DNA of 5,025 nt from the NCBI GenBank assembly GCA_017543165.1, contig JAFYGL010000478.1, positions 1 to 5,025 on the forward strand, in the 5' to 3' direction. Shown here piece after piece: positions 1 to 5,025 of the stretch (positions are counted from its first letter, which is position 1; each line of letters begins with the position of its first letter). The stretch comes from Victivallales bacterium. GTDB taxonomy: Bacteria; Verrucomicrobiota; Lentisphaeria; Oligosphaerales; Oligosphaeraceae. The notes under the pieces are model-generated. The model did not search any database. It saw nothing but the letters and a program-made list of their open reading frames with translations, and was not told the DNA's origin. Position numbers and translations under genes: made by a program.

Positions 1-2
1 AC

Positions 3-389
3 AATGTGCCAGACGCCGCTGAAAAGCATTTGTTGACAGCCATCAAGAGCACACCTTACAACACGTGGTACTCCATTTATGCAAGCCTGGGCGTCACGGC
101 GTTCTACAAGGGGCAGCACAAGAAGGCATTGGACTATATGGTTAAGGCAAGGGGGATGGCACCCAAGGACGAGTATGCCGTCGCCGTGAACATTGCCGTC
201 CTGGTGGATTATCTTTCCTACAGCCAGTTCAACAAGGTGAACGCCAACGTATATGCCGCCCAGAGGAAGAATTGGTATCAATATGCATTGAATTGCGTGC
301 TTGCCGCCAGGGGCCGTTCCAAAAATCTCAAGGAGCAAGCATATCTGGATGACTTGGCGATGAGAATAAGAAAGCGCGCCAAGATTTAA
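3..389 (+). CDS. TPR-repeat protein, C-terminal fragment (5' end outside window)
   Basis: This is the end of a tetratricopeptide-repeat protein; TPRs are helical hairpins that mediate protein-protein contacts, and the partner here is unknown. Residue numbers count from the GTG at 6. Residues 22-55 fit one full 34-residue TPR: L28, G29, A41, A48 and P53 fall at the consensus positions 7, 8, 20, 27 and 32. Residues 2-17 match only the second helix of a preceding repeat (A5, A12, P17). A repeat is therefore cut by the window edge, the frame is open to the edge, and the GTG at 6 is probably not the real start. The last ~70 residues are basic and show no motif I recognise; they end in RIRKRAKI. 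No membrane segment is visible in this fragment. The stop codon lies 3 bp before dnaG, which suggests a shared transcript. The function of the whole protein cannot be named from this part. Confidence 0.8.
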   Translation, partial: NVPDAAEKHLLTAIKSTPYNTWYSIYASLGVTAFYKGQHKKALDYMVKARGMAPKDEYAVAVNIAVLVDYLSYSQFNKVNANVYAAQRKNWYQYALNCVLAARGRSKNLKEQAYLDDLAMRIRKRAKI

Positions 390-392
390 GAA

Positions 393-2252
393 ATGCCACG
401 CATACCAGAAGAAACCATAGACGAGATAAGGCAGAGGGCTGACATTGTCGACATAGTCGGCTCCTTTGTTCAACTCAAGCATCAGAATGGGGACTGGTGG
501 GGATGCTGCCCGTTCCACAAGGAAAAGACCGCCTCTTTCAAGGTCAACAAGGAAAGGCAGGCATATTATTGCTTTGGCTGCAAGGCGCATGGCAGCGTGA
601 TTGACTTTGTGAAGGAAATCGTCAATACCGACTTTGTGGGCGCTGTGCGCTGGCTGGCGGACCGCCTCGGCATTGAAATACCCGAGGGCAATTTCCAGGG
701 CAGCAAGGAGCAAAGCGAACTGCGGAGGCAATTGCGTGAAAAGCGCCAGAATCTCCTGGAACTTGCGGCTGGATGGTATCATGTGCAACTGAATACGCCC
801 CAGGCAGAGATTGCCAGGAACTATCTGGCGTCCCGCGGGCTGGATGCAGACGCAGTGGAGCATTTCAAACTGGGATACTCGCCGCAGTCGTATGACGCGC
901 TCATACAATGGGCGCATTCCATGGGATTCAATGATGAGGATTTGCTGGCCACAGAGCTTGTCTCCCACAGGGAAGAGGACAGCAGGATGTATGACCGCTT
1001 CAGGGGGCGCCTTATGTTCCCCATCTGGAATGAACTGGGAAAGGTGGTGGGCTTTTCCGCGCGCGTGCTCGACGCCACGGCAAAGGCCGCCAAATACGTC
1101 AACAGCCCTGAATCTGATTTCTTCCACAAGGGGCAGATATTGTATGGCTTCAACTTTGCACGGCAGGAATTGAAGAAATTCGACCATGTGCTGATTTGCG
1201 AAGGGCAGCTGGATGTGATTGCCTGCCACAGGGCGGGACTGGTGAACGCGGTGGCGGCGCAGGGCACGGCCTTCACTGAAGAACATGCCCGCATGCTGAA
1301 GAAATCAACTGACAAGATTGTGCTGTCCTTTGATGCGGACACGGCAGGCAACAAGGCTGCCGAACGCACAATCAAGATGCTGCATGGAATGGACTTCAGC
1401 GTGTCCGTCGCCACATTGCCTGAAGGCGAGGACCCAGATTCAGTATTCCGCAAAGGAGGCGGCGAGGCGTTGCGGAAAATCATGTCGGTTACGCAGCCAG
1501 CGGTGCACTATCTTTTCAATGTGGCGAAAAACGCCAATGACATGAATTCAGCCGAGGGCATGAGCGCAGTTGTCCGCTATGTGCTGGAGGCGGTGCGCCC
1601 CATACGCGATGCCGTGATACGCGCCTCATATTGCAAATGGCTTGCGGCGCAGGTGGGGCATGACGAGCGTACCATCGTCAATGAACTGGAATCCATGCAG
1701 GTGCCTGACGCCCGGCCAAGGACGGCACAGCAGGCGATACAGCGCATTCCCACCAGGCAGGTGCCCAGATTCTATACGCCTTCAGTTGAGACGCAGACCT
1801 GGTATATGCTTCTGGACTTGACATTGCATTTCCAGAAACTGGCCCAGGACTTCGCGTTTCTGGAGGAGGTAATCATTGCCATTCCACCTACGCCGCTTGG
1901 ACAGGCGATAAATTACGTGGCGCTTTACACCCAGCAGGACGAATGGGAGGGCCTTTCCGACATTATCATGAAAATGGATGTGTTCGCCGATGCGGATGTG
2001 GCAAAGGCCGTGGTCGCCTCAGAATACAAGGAATATGTTCCCGCCGAAGGCGCCATTCCGCCCAATGTGCAGAAGGCCTTCGATGACTGTGTCGTGCGGG
2101 TTAAGTTGGAGGCTTTGGAAAAGACGATAGCAGAAAAGCAGCAACAAATCCAAAACGAGCCCGATGTGGGCAGGCAAAGGCAGTTGTTCGACGAGCTCAA
2201 TGCCCTGACTGCCAGGAAGCGTGAGATGAAAGATCAGTTGCGCCGCTACTAA
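393..2252 (+). CDS. dnaG: DNA primase DnaG
   Basis: DnaG synthesises the short RNA primers for leading- and lagging-strand replication and acts at the fork with the DnaB helicase. The 619-residue protein (E. coli DnaG has 581) shows the three family domains in order. The first is an N-terminal CHC2 zinc-binding domain (about 1-100) with ligands C39, H42, C60 and C63. The second is the RNA polymerase core (about 110-370), with the basic RFRGRLMFP stretch at 202-210 and YVNSPESDFFHKG at 235-247. Its TOPRIM part has the E270-G271 glutamate, the metal-binding D314-x-D316 and the EGEDPD motif at 344-349. The third is a helical C-terminal DnaB-binding domain (about 465-619) after a Q/R-rich linker, ending in a charged, coiled-coil-like helix. 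The start MPRIPEETIDEIRQRADIV is the usual family N-terminus. No good Shine-Dalgarno precedes it, so translation probably couples to the upstream gene ending 3 bp before. All catalytic residues are present and no frameshift is seen. The classical rpsU-dnaG-rpoD neighbourhood is absent. Confidence 0.98.
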   Translation: MPRIPEETIDEIRQRADIVDIVGSFVQLKHQNGDWWGCCPFHKEKTASFKVNKERQAYYCFGCKAHGSVIDFVKEIVNTDFVGAVRWLADRLGIEIPEGNFQGSKEQSELRRQLREKRQNLLELAAGWYHVQLNTPQAEIARNYLASRGLDADAVEHFKLGYSPQSYDALIQWAHSMGFNDEDLLATELVSHREEDSRMYDRFRGRLMFPIWNELGKVVGFSARVLDATAKAAKYVNSPESDFFHKGQILYGFNFARQELKKFDHVLICEGQLDVIACHRAGLVNAVAAQGTAFTEEHARMLKKSTDKIVLSFDADTAGNKAAERTIKMLHGMDFSVSVATLPEGEDPDSVFRKGGGEALRKIMSVTQPAVHYLFNVAKNANDMNSAEGMSAVVRYVLEAVRPIRDAVIRASYCKWLAAQVGHDERTIVNELESMQVPDARPRTAQQAIQRIPTRQVPRFYTPSVETQTWYMLLDLTLHFQKLAQDFAFLEEVIIAIPPTPLGQAINYVALYTQQDEWEGLSDIIMKMDVFADADVAKAVVASEYKEYVPAEGAIPPNVQKAFDDCVVRVKLEALEKTIAEKQQQIQNEPDVGRQRQLFDELNALTARKREMKDQLRRY

Positions 2253-2268
2253 AAAATGTCCTCTCCTA

Positions 2269-2297
2269 TTGCATTTCCATGATTTGTTTGCTATAAT
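2269..2297 (+). promoter_or_regulatory. Sigma-70-type promoter for the pseudopilin gene
   Basis: A perfect TATAAT -10 box lies at 2292-2297. It is preceded by TG at 2289-2290, giving the extended -10 form TGnTATAAT. A partial -35 hexamer, TTGCAT, lies at 2269-2274 with an optimal 17-bp spacer; only its TTG matches consensus, which is common when an extended -10 is present. Transcription would begin near 2304, giving a leader of about 48 nt before the ATG at 2352. The promoter separates the pseudopilin from dnaG, which has no obvious intrinsic terminator after its stop at 2252. Read-through from dnaG is therefore possible. No activator or repressor site is recognised. Confidence 0.75.
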
Positions 2298-2351
2298 TAG
2301 CATCGGAAAACCAAATGTATTCCAGATAATAACATAAAAAGGAGCAAAGAA

Positions 2352-3128
2352 ATGAAGAAAAACTTCACCTTGATTGAATTGCTGGTGGTAATCGCAATCA
2401 TCGCGATTTTGGCGGCCATGCTGTTGCCTGCATTGAGCAAGGCAAGGGAAAAGGCAAGGGCTATCAGCTGTACCAGCAATGAAAAGCAAATGGGTCTTGC
2501 CATGTCAATGTACACCAATGATTTCGAGGACTGGTGGCCGAACCAGGAACCTGACCCCGAGCATTCCCCAGCCACAAGCTTTCCCTGGAACAAATTGATG
2601 TACTGCACAAAGACATCCTTTGAAATCTGCGTGTGCCCCTCGTTTGTAAATGAAGGCGAGGGCATGTCGGTCACTTCAGTAAAGAGGATAGGCGTGCCTG
2701 AGCACATTTCATCTGGAGCGTATGCAGGTGGCTCCGCTGGTCCTGTCTATTATTTGCATTATGGCATGAACCGTGTCATGCAAAAGCGCACGTCAGCGCC
2801 GCTGGTCACTGGCACAGTCTCCGCCATTAAAAATCCAGGGAATTACCTGGTCATATCTGAGACATATATGGGAAGCATGAAAAACAGAGGCATGTTGTAC
2901 TGCAACGAATCATTCAGTGAAGCAGGCAATGGAGAAATTGACGTGCGTCACGCAGGAACTGTCAATGTGCTTTTTGCCGACGCTCATGTGCAGAACATAA
3001 AGCCCAATATCGCCCCGACGAAATATGAGTCAACAACAGATTATAACGTGTATATGTCTGCTTTCTTCAATTCCAACACAGACAAAAACGCAAAGAACCA
3101 CGCCAAACTATGGTGGGATGAATTTTGA
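2352..3128 (+). CDS. Type II secretion-like pseudopilin (prepilin-type N-terminal methylation domain, DUF1559/H-X9-DG type)
   Basis: This 258-residue protein carries a class III prepilin signal: a short basic leader (M1-N4), the predicted prepilin peptidase cut before F5, then FTLIE with the conserved glutamate E9 (position 5 of the mature protein). A hydrophobic helix follows (about 10-28) that would anchor and assemble the protein in the inner membrane. The stretch after it ([19 protein letters not shown], 28-46) is typical of the large pseudopilin families of Lentisphaerota and Planctomycetota. The globular part has a CPS at 95-97 and a YGMN at 137-140. Near the end is the H-X9-D motif (H200, D210), in which the usual following glycine is A211. 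It has its own promoter and a good ribosome binding site (AGGAG at 2340-2344, 7 nt before the ATG). No secretion or pilus assembly genes lie nearby, so it is a free-standing member. Family assignment is strong; the cellular role is unknown, with surface or secretion functions inferred only from the family. Confidence 0.93.
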   Translation: MKKNFTLIELLVVIAIIAILAAMLLPALSKAREKARAISCTSNEKQMGLAMSMYTNDFEDWWPNQEPDPEHSPATSFPWNKLMYCTKTSFEICVCPSFVNEGEGMSVTSVKRIGVPEHISSGAYAGGSAGPVYYLHYGMNRVMQKRTSAPLVTGTVSAIKNPGNYLVISETYMGSMKNRGMLYCNESFSEAGNGEIDVRHAGTVNVLFADAHVQNIKPNIAPTKYESTTDYNVYMSAFFNSNTDKNAKNHAKLWWDEF

Positions 3129-3173
3129 ACTCCGCCTGATAGGCAACGTTCAATAATTGATTTTCACAGTATA

Positions 3174-3204
3174 AAGTTCTTCACTTTGCGAAAGTGAAGA
3201 ACTT
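3174..3204. repeat. Perfect 14-bp inverted repeat (hairpin or operator-like dyad)
   Basis: The left arm AAGTTCTTCACTTT (3174-3187) and right arm AAAGTGAAGAACTT (3191-3204) are exact reverse complements around a 3-nt centre, GCG. As RNA it would form a long AU-rich hairpin 46 nt after the pseudopilin stop. Neither strand has a T-run after the stem, so it is not a canonical intrinsic terminator. It could stabilise the 3' end of the pseudopilin mRNA. A TATAAA at 3170-3175 overlaps its left edge, so it could also be a protein-binding dyad over a promoter. The structure is certain; the function is open. Confidence 0.85.
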
Positions 3205-3221
3205 GCTCAACCAGAATGGGC

Positions 3222-3287
3222 GTCGCTTCTGAGTCCATACGGATGCTATCGGCGTATGGAAACACAAGGAGGGAAGTGAGCGATTAC
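3222..3287 (+). other. Structured RNA region of unknown class upstream of an intrinsic terminator
   Basis: The + strand can fold into a nested structure. An 8-bp stem pairs TCCATACG (3234-3241) with CGTATGGA (3253-3260); inside it GAT (3242-3244) can pair with ATC (3248-3250). An outer helix can form between GTCGCT (3222-3227) and AGCGAT (3279-3284), including one G-U pair. The purine-rich joining strand contains AAGGAGG (3266-3272). The intrinsic terminator begins 4 nt after the outer helix, the layout of a riboswitch or attenuator, or of the body of a small RNA. I compared it by eye with conserved cores I remember (TPP, cobalamin, SAM, glycine, FMN, fluoride, glutamine, hammerhead) and none fits. 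The pairing is seen in the sequence; the regulatory role is inference. Confidence 0.4.
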
Positions 3288-3322
3288 AAGGCGCAGGGGC
3301 AAGCCCTGCGCCTTTTGCGTTT
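3288..3322 (+). terminator. Rho-independent terminator upstream of the TM1266-type gene
   Basis: An 11-bp perfect stem (AAGGCGCAGGG at 3288-3298 with CCCTGCGCCTT at 3304-3314) closes a 5-nt loop, GCAAG. The U-tract TTTTGCGTTT (3313-3322) follows. It lies 160 bp after the pseudopilin stop and about 70 bp before the next gene's ATG. It may end the pseudopilin transcript, end a small RNA, or act as a conditional terminator for the downstream operon. Confidence 0.85.
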
Positions 3323-3392
3323 AAAAATCGCGTCCCCACGTTATATTACGCTGGATTTTGCTTCGTTATTGACAAACAAGGAAGGAATGACA

Positions 3393-3644
3393 ATGGAAAA
3401 CAGAGTTGCATTGATAGGCATCATCGTTGAAAACAAGGAATCAGTGGCTCCGCTGAATGAGATACTCCACACATACGGTGAATACATCATCGGCAGAATG
3501 GGCCTGCCATACGCAAAGAGGGACATTGCCGTCATAAGCGTGGCGTTGGATGCACCGACGGATGTAATCAGTTCCATAACAGGCAAAATCGGCATGCTGA
3601 AAGGCGTGACGGCAAAATCCCTTATGGCGAAAATGGAAGAGTAG
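3393..3644 (+). CDS. TM1266 family ACT-like putative regulator (iron-only hydrogenase system type)
   Basis: This 83-residue protein matches the TM1266 family of small ferredoxin-fold, ACT/NikR-C-like proteins. Members are usually found beside [FeFe]-hydrogenase maturation genes (hydE, hydF, hydG) and are annotated as putative regulators; their biochemical function is not established. Recognised stretches are the first strand RVALIGIIVENKESV (4-18), LNEILHTYGEYIIGRMGLPY (21-40), and the second half with ALDAPTDVISSITGKIG (51-67) and GVTAKSL (71-77). No DNA-binding domain is present. The frame is open upstream to an ATG at 3216, but that extension crosses the terminator and does not resemble the family. 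ATG 3393 is preferred because AAGGA at 3382-3386 lies 6 nt before it; ATG 3387, two codons earlier, is too close to that site. A weak promoter candidate precedes the gene (TTTAAA 3320-3325, 16 bp, TATATT 3342-3347). It ends 15 bp before the aminopeptidase and is probably co-transcribed with it. Confidence 0.88.
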   Translation: MENRVALIGIIVENKESVAPLNEILHTYGEYIIGRMGLPYAKRDIAVISVALDAPTDVISSITGKIGMLKGVTAKSLMAKMEE

Positions 3645-3659
3645 GGGAGGCATTGTCCA

Positions 3660-4949
3660 ATGAAGAACAACAACAAGGAAAAAGCAAGGCTGCTTTCATT
3701 CCTGGATGCATGCCCCACTGCCTTCCATGCGGCGGCGAATATTGCCACCACATTGGAGGCGGCTGGTTTTGCGCAGTTGCGTGAAAGCGATGAATGGAAA
3801 CTGGCCGCAGACGGAAAATACTATGTCGCCAGGAACCATTCCAGCGTATTGGCATTCCAGATGCCCTTGAAGCCCAAGCCGTATATGGCTGCCAGAATTG
3901 TGGCAACGCACCTGGACAGTCCCGCCTTGCGGCTGAAGTTGCGCGGCTTCCAGGCAAAATGCGGCGTGGACATGGTGCCAATCGAGATATATGGCGGCCC
4001 CATTTCCACAACATGGCTGGACAGGCCACTTGGCATCGCGGGCATTGTGGTGGATGGGCGCAACATGTCATGCCGCCTCTATGACAAGAAGAACATCGCC
4101 GTGGTGCCAAATCTGGCAATGCAGCATTTCAACCTGGATTTGAAAAACGGCATCACCTACAATCCACAGACGCAGTTGAACGCGTGCATTGGCATTTCCA
4201 AAGGCTGTGGCGTTGCAGATATTCTTGGCATTCCCGAAGACGCTTTTGACGATTCGGAACTGAACCTCTACGATTGCACACCTGCCGCATTGCTGGGCAA
4301 TGAGCAGAATGTGCTCAATGCCCCAAGGCTGGACAATATGCTGGCCGCATTCACCGCATTGGAGGCTATCGCCACGCTGCCCTCATGCAAGAGCGATCTG
4401 GCATTGGCGTTCTTTGCAGACAACGAGGAAATCGGCAACACCACCAGGCAAGGCGCCAATTCCGACTTTCTGGAAAGCACACTGAAGCGCGTAGTCCTGG
4501 CATTGAATGGTGGAGAGGAGGACTTGTGCAGAATGTTGTCAAAATCATTCCTGGTATCCAATGACGCGGCACATGCATTGCATCCGAACTACACCGAATG
4601 CTATGACGCCAATTACGCTCCAGTGCTGGGAGGAGGCGTGGTATTCAAGAAGAACGTGAAGCACCGCTATGAATCCAATGGCTGCGACAATGCCATCTTC
4701 AGGGAAATATGCCGCAGGGCAGGGGTGAAATGCCAGGTGTTCACCAACAGGGCGGACCGCCCATGCGGCAGCACCATGGGACCCCATCTGTCGGCAAGCC
4801 TGGGAATACGCGGCATAGACATAGGCATCGCCATGTTCGCAATGCACAGCATACGGGAAACCGCCTCCATGGAGGATGTCCTGTCATGCTGCAAGGCAAT
4901 GGCATATTTCCTTGGCAATGACAAGCCAATCCCCGAATTGAAGATGTGA
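3660..4949 (+). CDS. M18 family zinc aminopeptidase
   Basis: This is a cytoplasmic metallo-aminopeptidase that removes N-terminal residues, in this family often acidic ones, from peptides and so contributes to peptide turnover. The 429 residues are the normal length for bacterial M18 enzymes, and the two-zinc active site looks complete. H84 lies in THLDSP, with D86 behind it; D225 in PRLDN is the bridging aspartate. E256 and E257 in DNEEIGN are the expected catalytic base and metal ligand. D302 in SNDAAHALHPNY and H396 in FAMHSIRE complete the set. The conserved CGSTMGPHLSASLGIR (369-384) precedes the last ligand. No signal peptide or membrane segment is seen, consistent with a cytoplasmic enzyme. 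A strong ribosome binding site, GGGGAGG (3644-3650), overlaps the last base of the preceding stop codon and lies 9 nt before the ATG, supporting this start and an operon with the TM1266-type gene. Substrate preference cannot be read from the sequence. The name apeB is used for some homologues but is not assigned here. Confidence 0.95.
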   Translation: MKNNNKEKARLLSFLDACPTAFHAAANIATTLEAAGFAQLRESDEWKLAADGKYYVARNHSSVLAFQMPLKPKPYMAARIVATHLDSPALRLKLRGFQAKCGVDMVPIEIYGGPISTTWLDRPLGIAGIVVDGRNMSCRLYDKKNIAVVPNLAMQHFNLDLKNGITYNPQTQLNACIGISKGCGVADILGIPEDAFDDSELNLYDCTPAALLGNEQNVLNAPRLDNMLAAFTALEAIATLPSCKSDLALAFFADNEEIGNTTRQGANSDFLESTLKRVVLALNGGEEDLCRMLSKSFLVSNDAAHALHPNYTECYDANYAPVLGGGVVFKKNVKHRYESNGCDNAIFREICRRAGVKCQVFTNRADRPCGSTMGPHLSASLGIRGIDIGIAMFAMHSIRETASMEDVLSCCKAMAYFLGNDKPIPELKM

Positions 4950-4950
4950 G

Positions 4951-4998
4951 CGCTCGGCGCGCCGAGAGCGTCCATGTGAGCGCCGAAGCGGCGCTCAC
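4951..4998 (+). terminator. Tandem GC-rich hairpins after the aminopeptidase (terminator-like, no U-tract)
   Basis: Two strong stem-loops follow the stop codon directly. The first contains the self-complementary 14-mer CTCGGCGCGCCGAG (4953-4966); as a longer hairpin, CGCT (4951-4954) can pair with AGCG (4967-4970). The second has perfect 10-bp arms, GTGAGCGCCG (4976-4985) and CGGCGCTCAC (4989-4998), around a 3-nt loop, AAG. Neither strand has a T-run after the stems, so this is not a canonical intrinsic terminator. It may still mark the operon end, as a U-less terminator or a barrier to 3' exonuclease. The hairpins are clear; the terminator role is moderate inference. Confidence 0.5.
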
Positions 4999-5025
4999 TC
5001 AAGTTGGCCAACCTGCATGTTTTCG
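4999..5025. other. Window-end intergenic sequence with a short palindrome
   Basis: The last 27 bp contain a perfect 10-bp palindrome, GTTGGCCAAC (5003-5012). No gene start or promoter can be supported before the window ends. The palindrome is short enough to be chance. Confidence 0.3.

Noticed and set aside
821..1483. Long minus-strand open frame inside dnaG
   Set aside because: It lies wholly within the clear DnaG coding frame, has low-complexity composition and no recognisable domain; it is a shadow of the real gene.
3229..3262. Hammerhead ribozyme-like pieces (CTGA, a stem, then GAAA)
   Set aside because: The invariant CUGANGA core is not present: CTGA is followed by GTCC. The G of GAAA is also paired in the adjacent stem.
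3369..3374. Perfect -35 hexamer TTGACA
   Set aside because: A -10 box at normal spacing would fall at about 3392-3397, over the start codon, and the sequence there (AATGGA) is not a -10 box.
3216..3392. N-terminal extension of the TM1266-type protein from the ATG at 3216
   Set aside because: The added 59 residues span the structured RNA and the intrinsic terminator, do not resemble the family, and lack a ribosome binding site at 3216. The family N-terminus and a well-placed AAGGA support ATG 3393.
3622..4119. Minus-strand open frame overlapping the start of the aminopeptidase
   Set aside because: It is antisense to a well-supported gene, and its cysteine-, proline- and arginine-rich composition is typical of reverse-complement shadow frames.
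4956..4963. GGCGCGCC palindrome (a rare-cutter restriction site)
   Set aside because: It is simply the centre of the larger hairpin after the aminopeptidase, with no sign of cloning vector or of a specific site function.

Overview
The window looks like a chromosomal segment of a Lentisphaerota (Victivallis-like) or closely related PVC-group bacterium. The best clue is a free-standing type II pseudopilin with the N-terminus [19 protein letters not shown], a protein type that is greatly expanded in that phylum. The taxonomic call is inference; the DnaG and M18 peptidase sequences fit it but do not prove it. All five genes lie on the + strand. There are no rRNA or tRNA genes, CRISPR arrays, insertion sequences or phage genes.

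Layout: (1) 3-389 is the C-terminal end of a TPR protein whose start lies before the window. (2) 393-2252 is a complete DNA primase, dnaG, starting 3 bp after the TPR stop codon and with no clear ribosome binding site, so the two are probably one transcript with coupled translation. The usual rpsU and rpoD partners of dnaG are not adjacent. (3) 2253-2351 is a promoter region with a consensus extended -10 box. It drives (4) 2352-3128, a pseudopilin of the DUF1559/H-X9-DG type. (5) 3129-3392 is a 264-bp gap rich in RNA structure: a perfect 14-bp inverted repeat, a further stem-loop region, then a strong intrinsic terminator. (6) 3393-3644 is a small ACT-like regulator of the TM1266 family, normally associated with [FeFe]-hydrogenase maturation genes. 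(7) 3660-4949 is a complete M18-family zinc aminopeptidase, 15 bp downstream of the regulator and probably co-transcribed with it. (8) 4950-5025 carries two GC-rich hairpins, probably the end of that operon.

The coding content is mostly housekeeping: replication priming, peptide turnover and cell-surface/secretion proteins. The least explained part is the gap at 3129-3392. It contains a complete structure-plus-terminator arrangement upstream of the TM1266-type gene. It could be an attenuator or riboswitch of a class I do not recognise, a small RNA, or simply the 3' end of the pseudopilin transcript.
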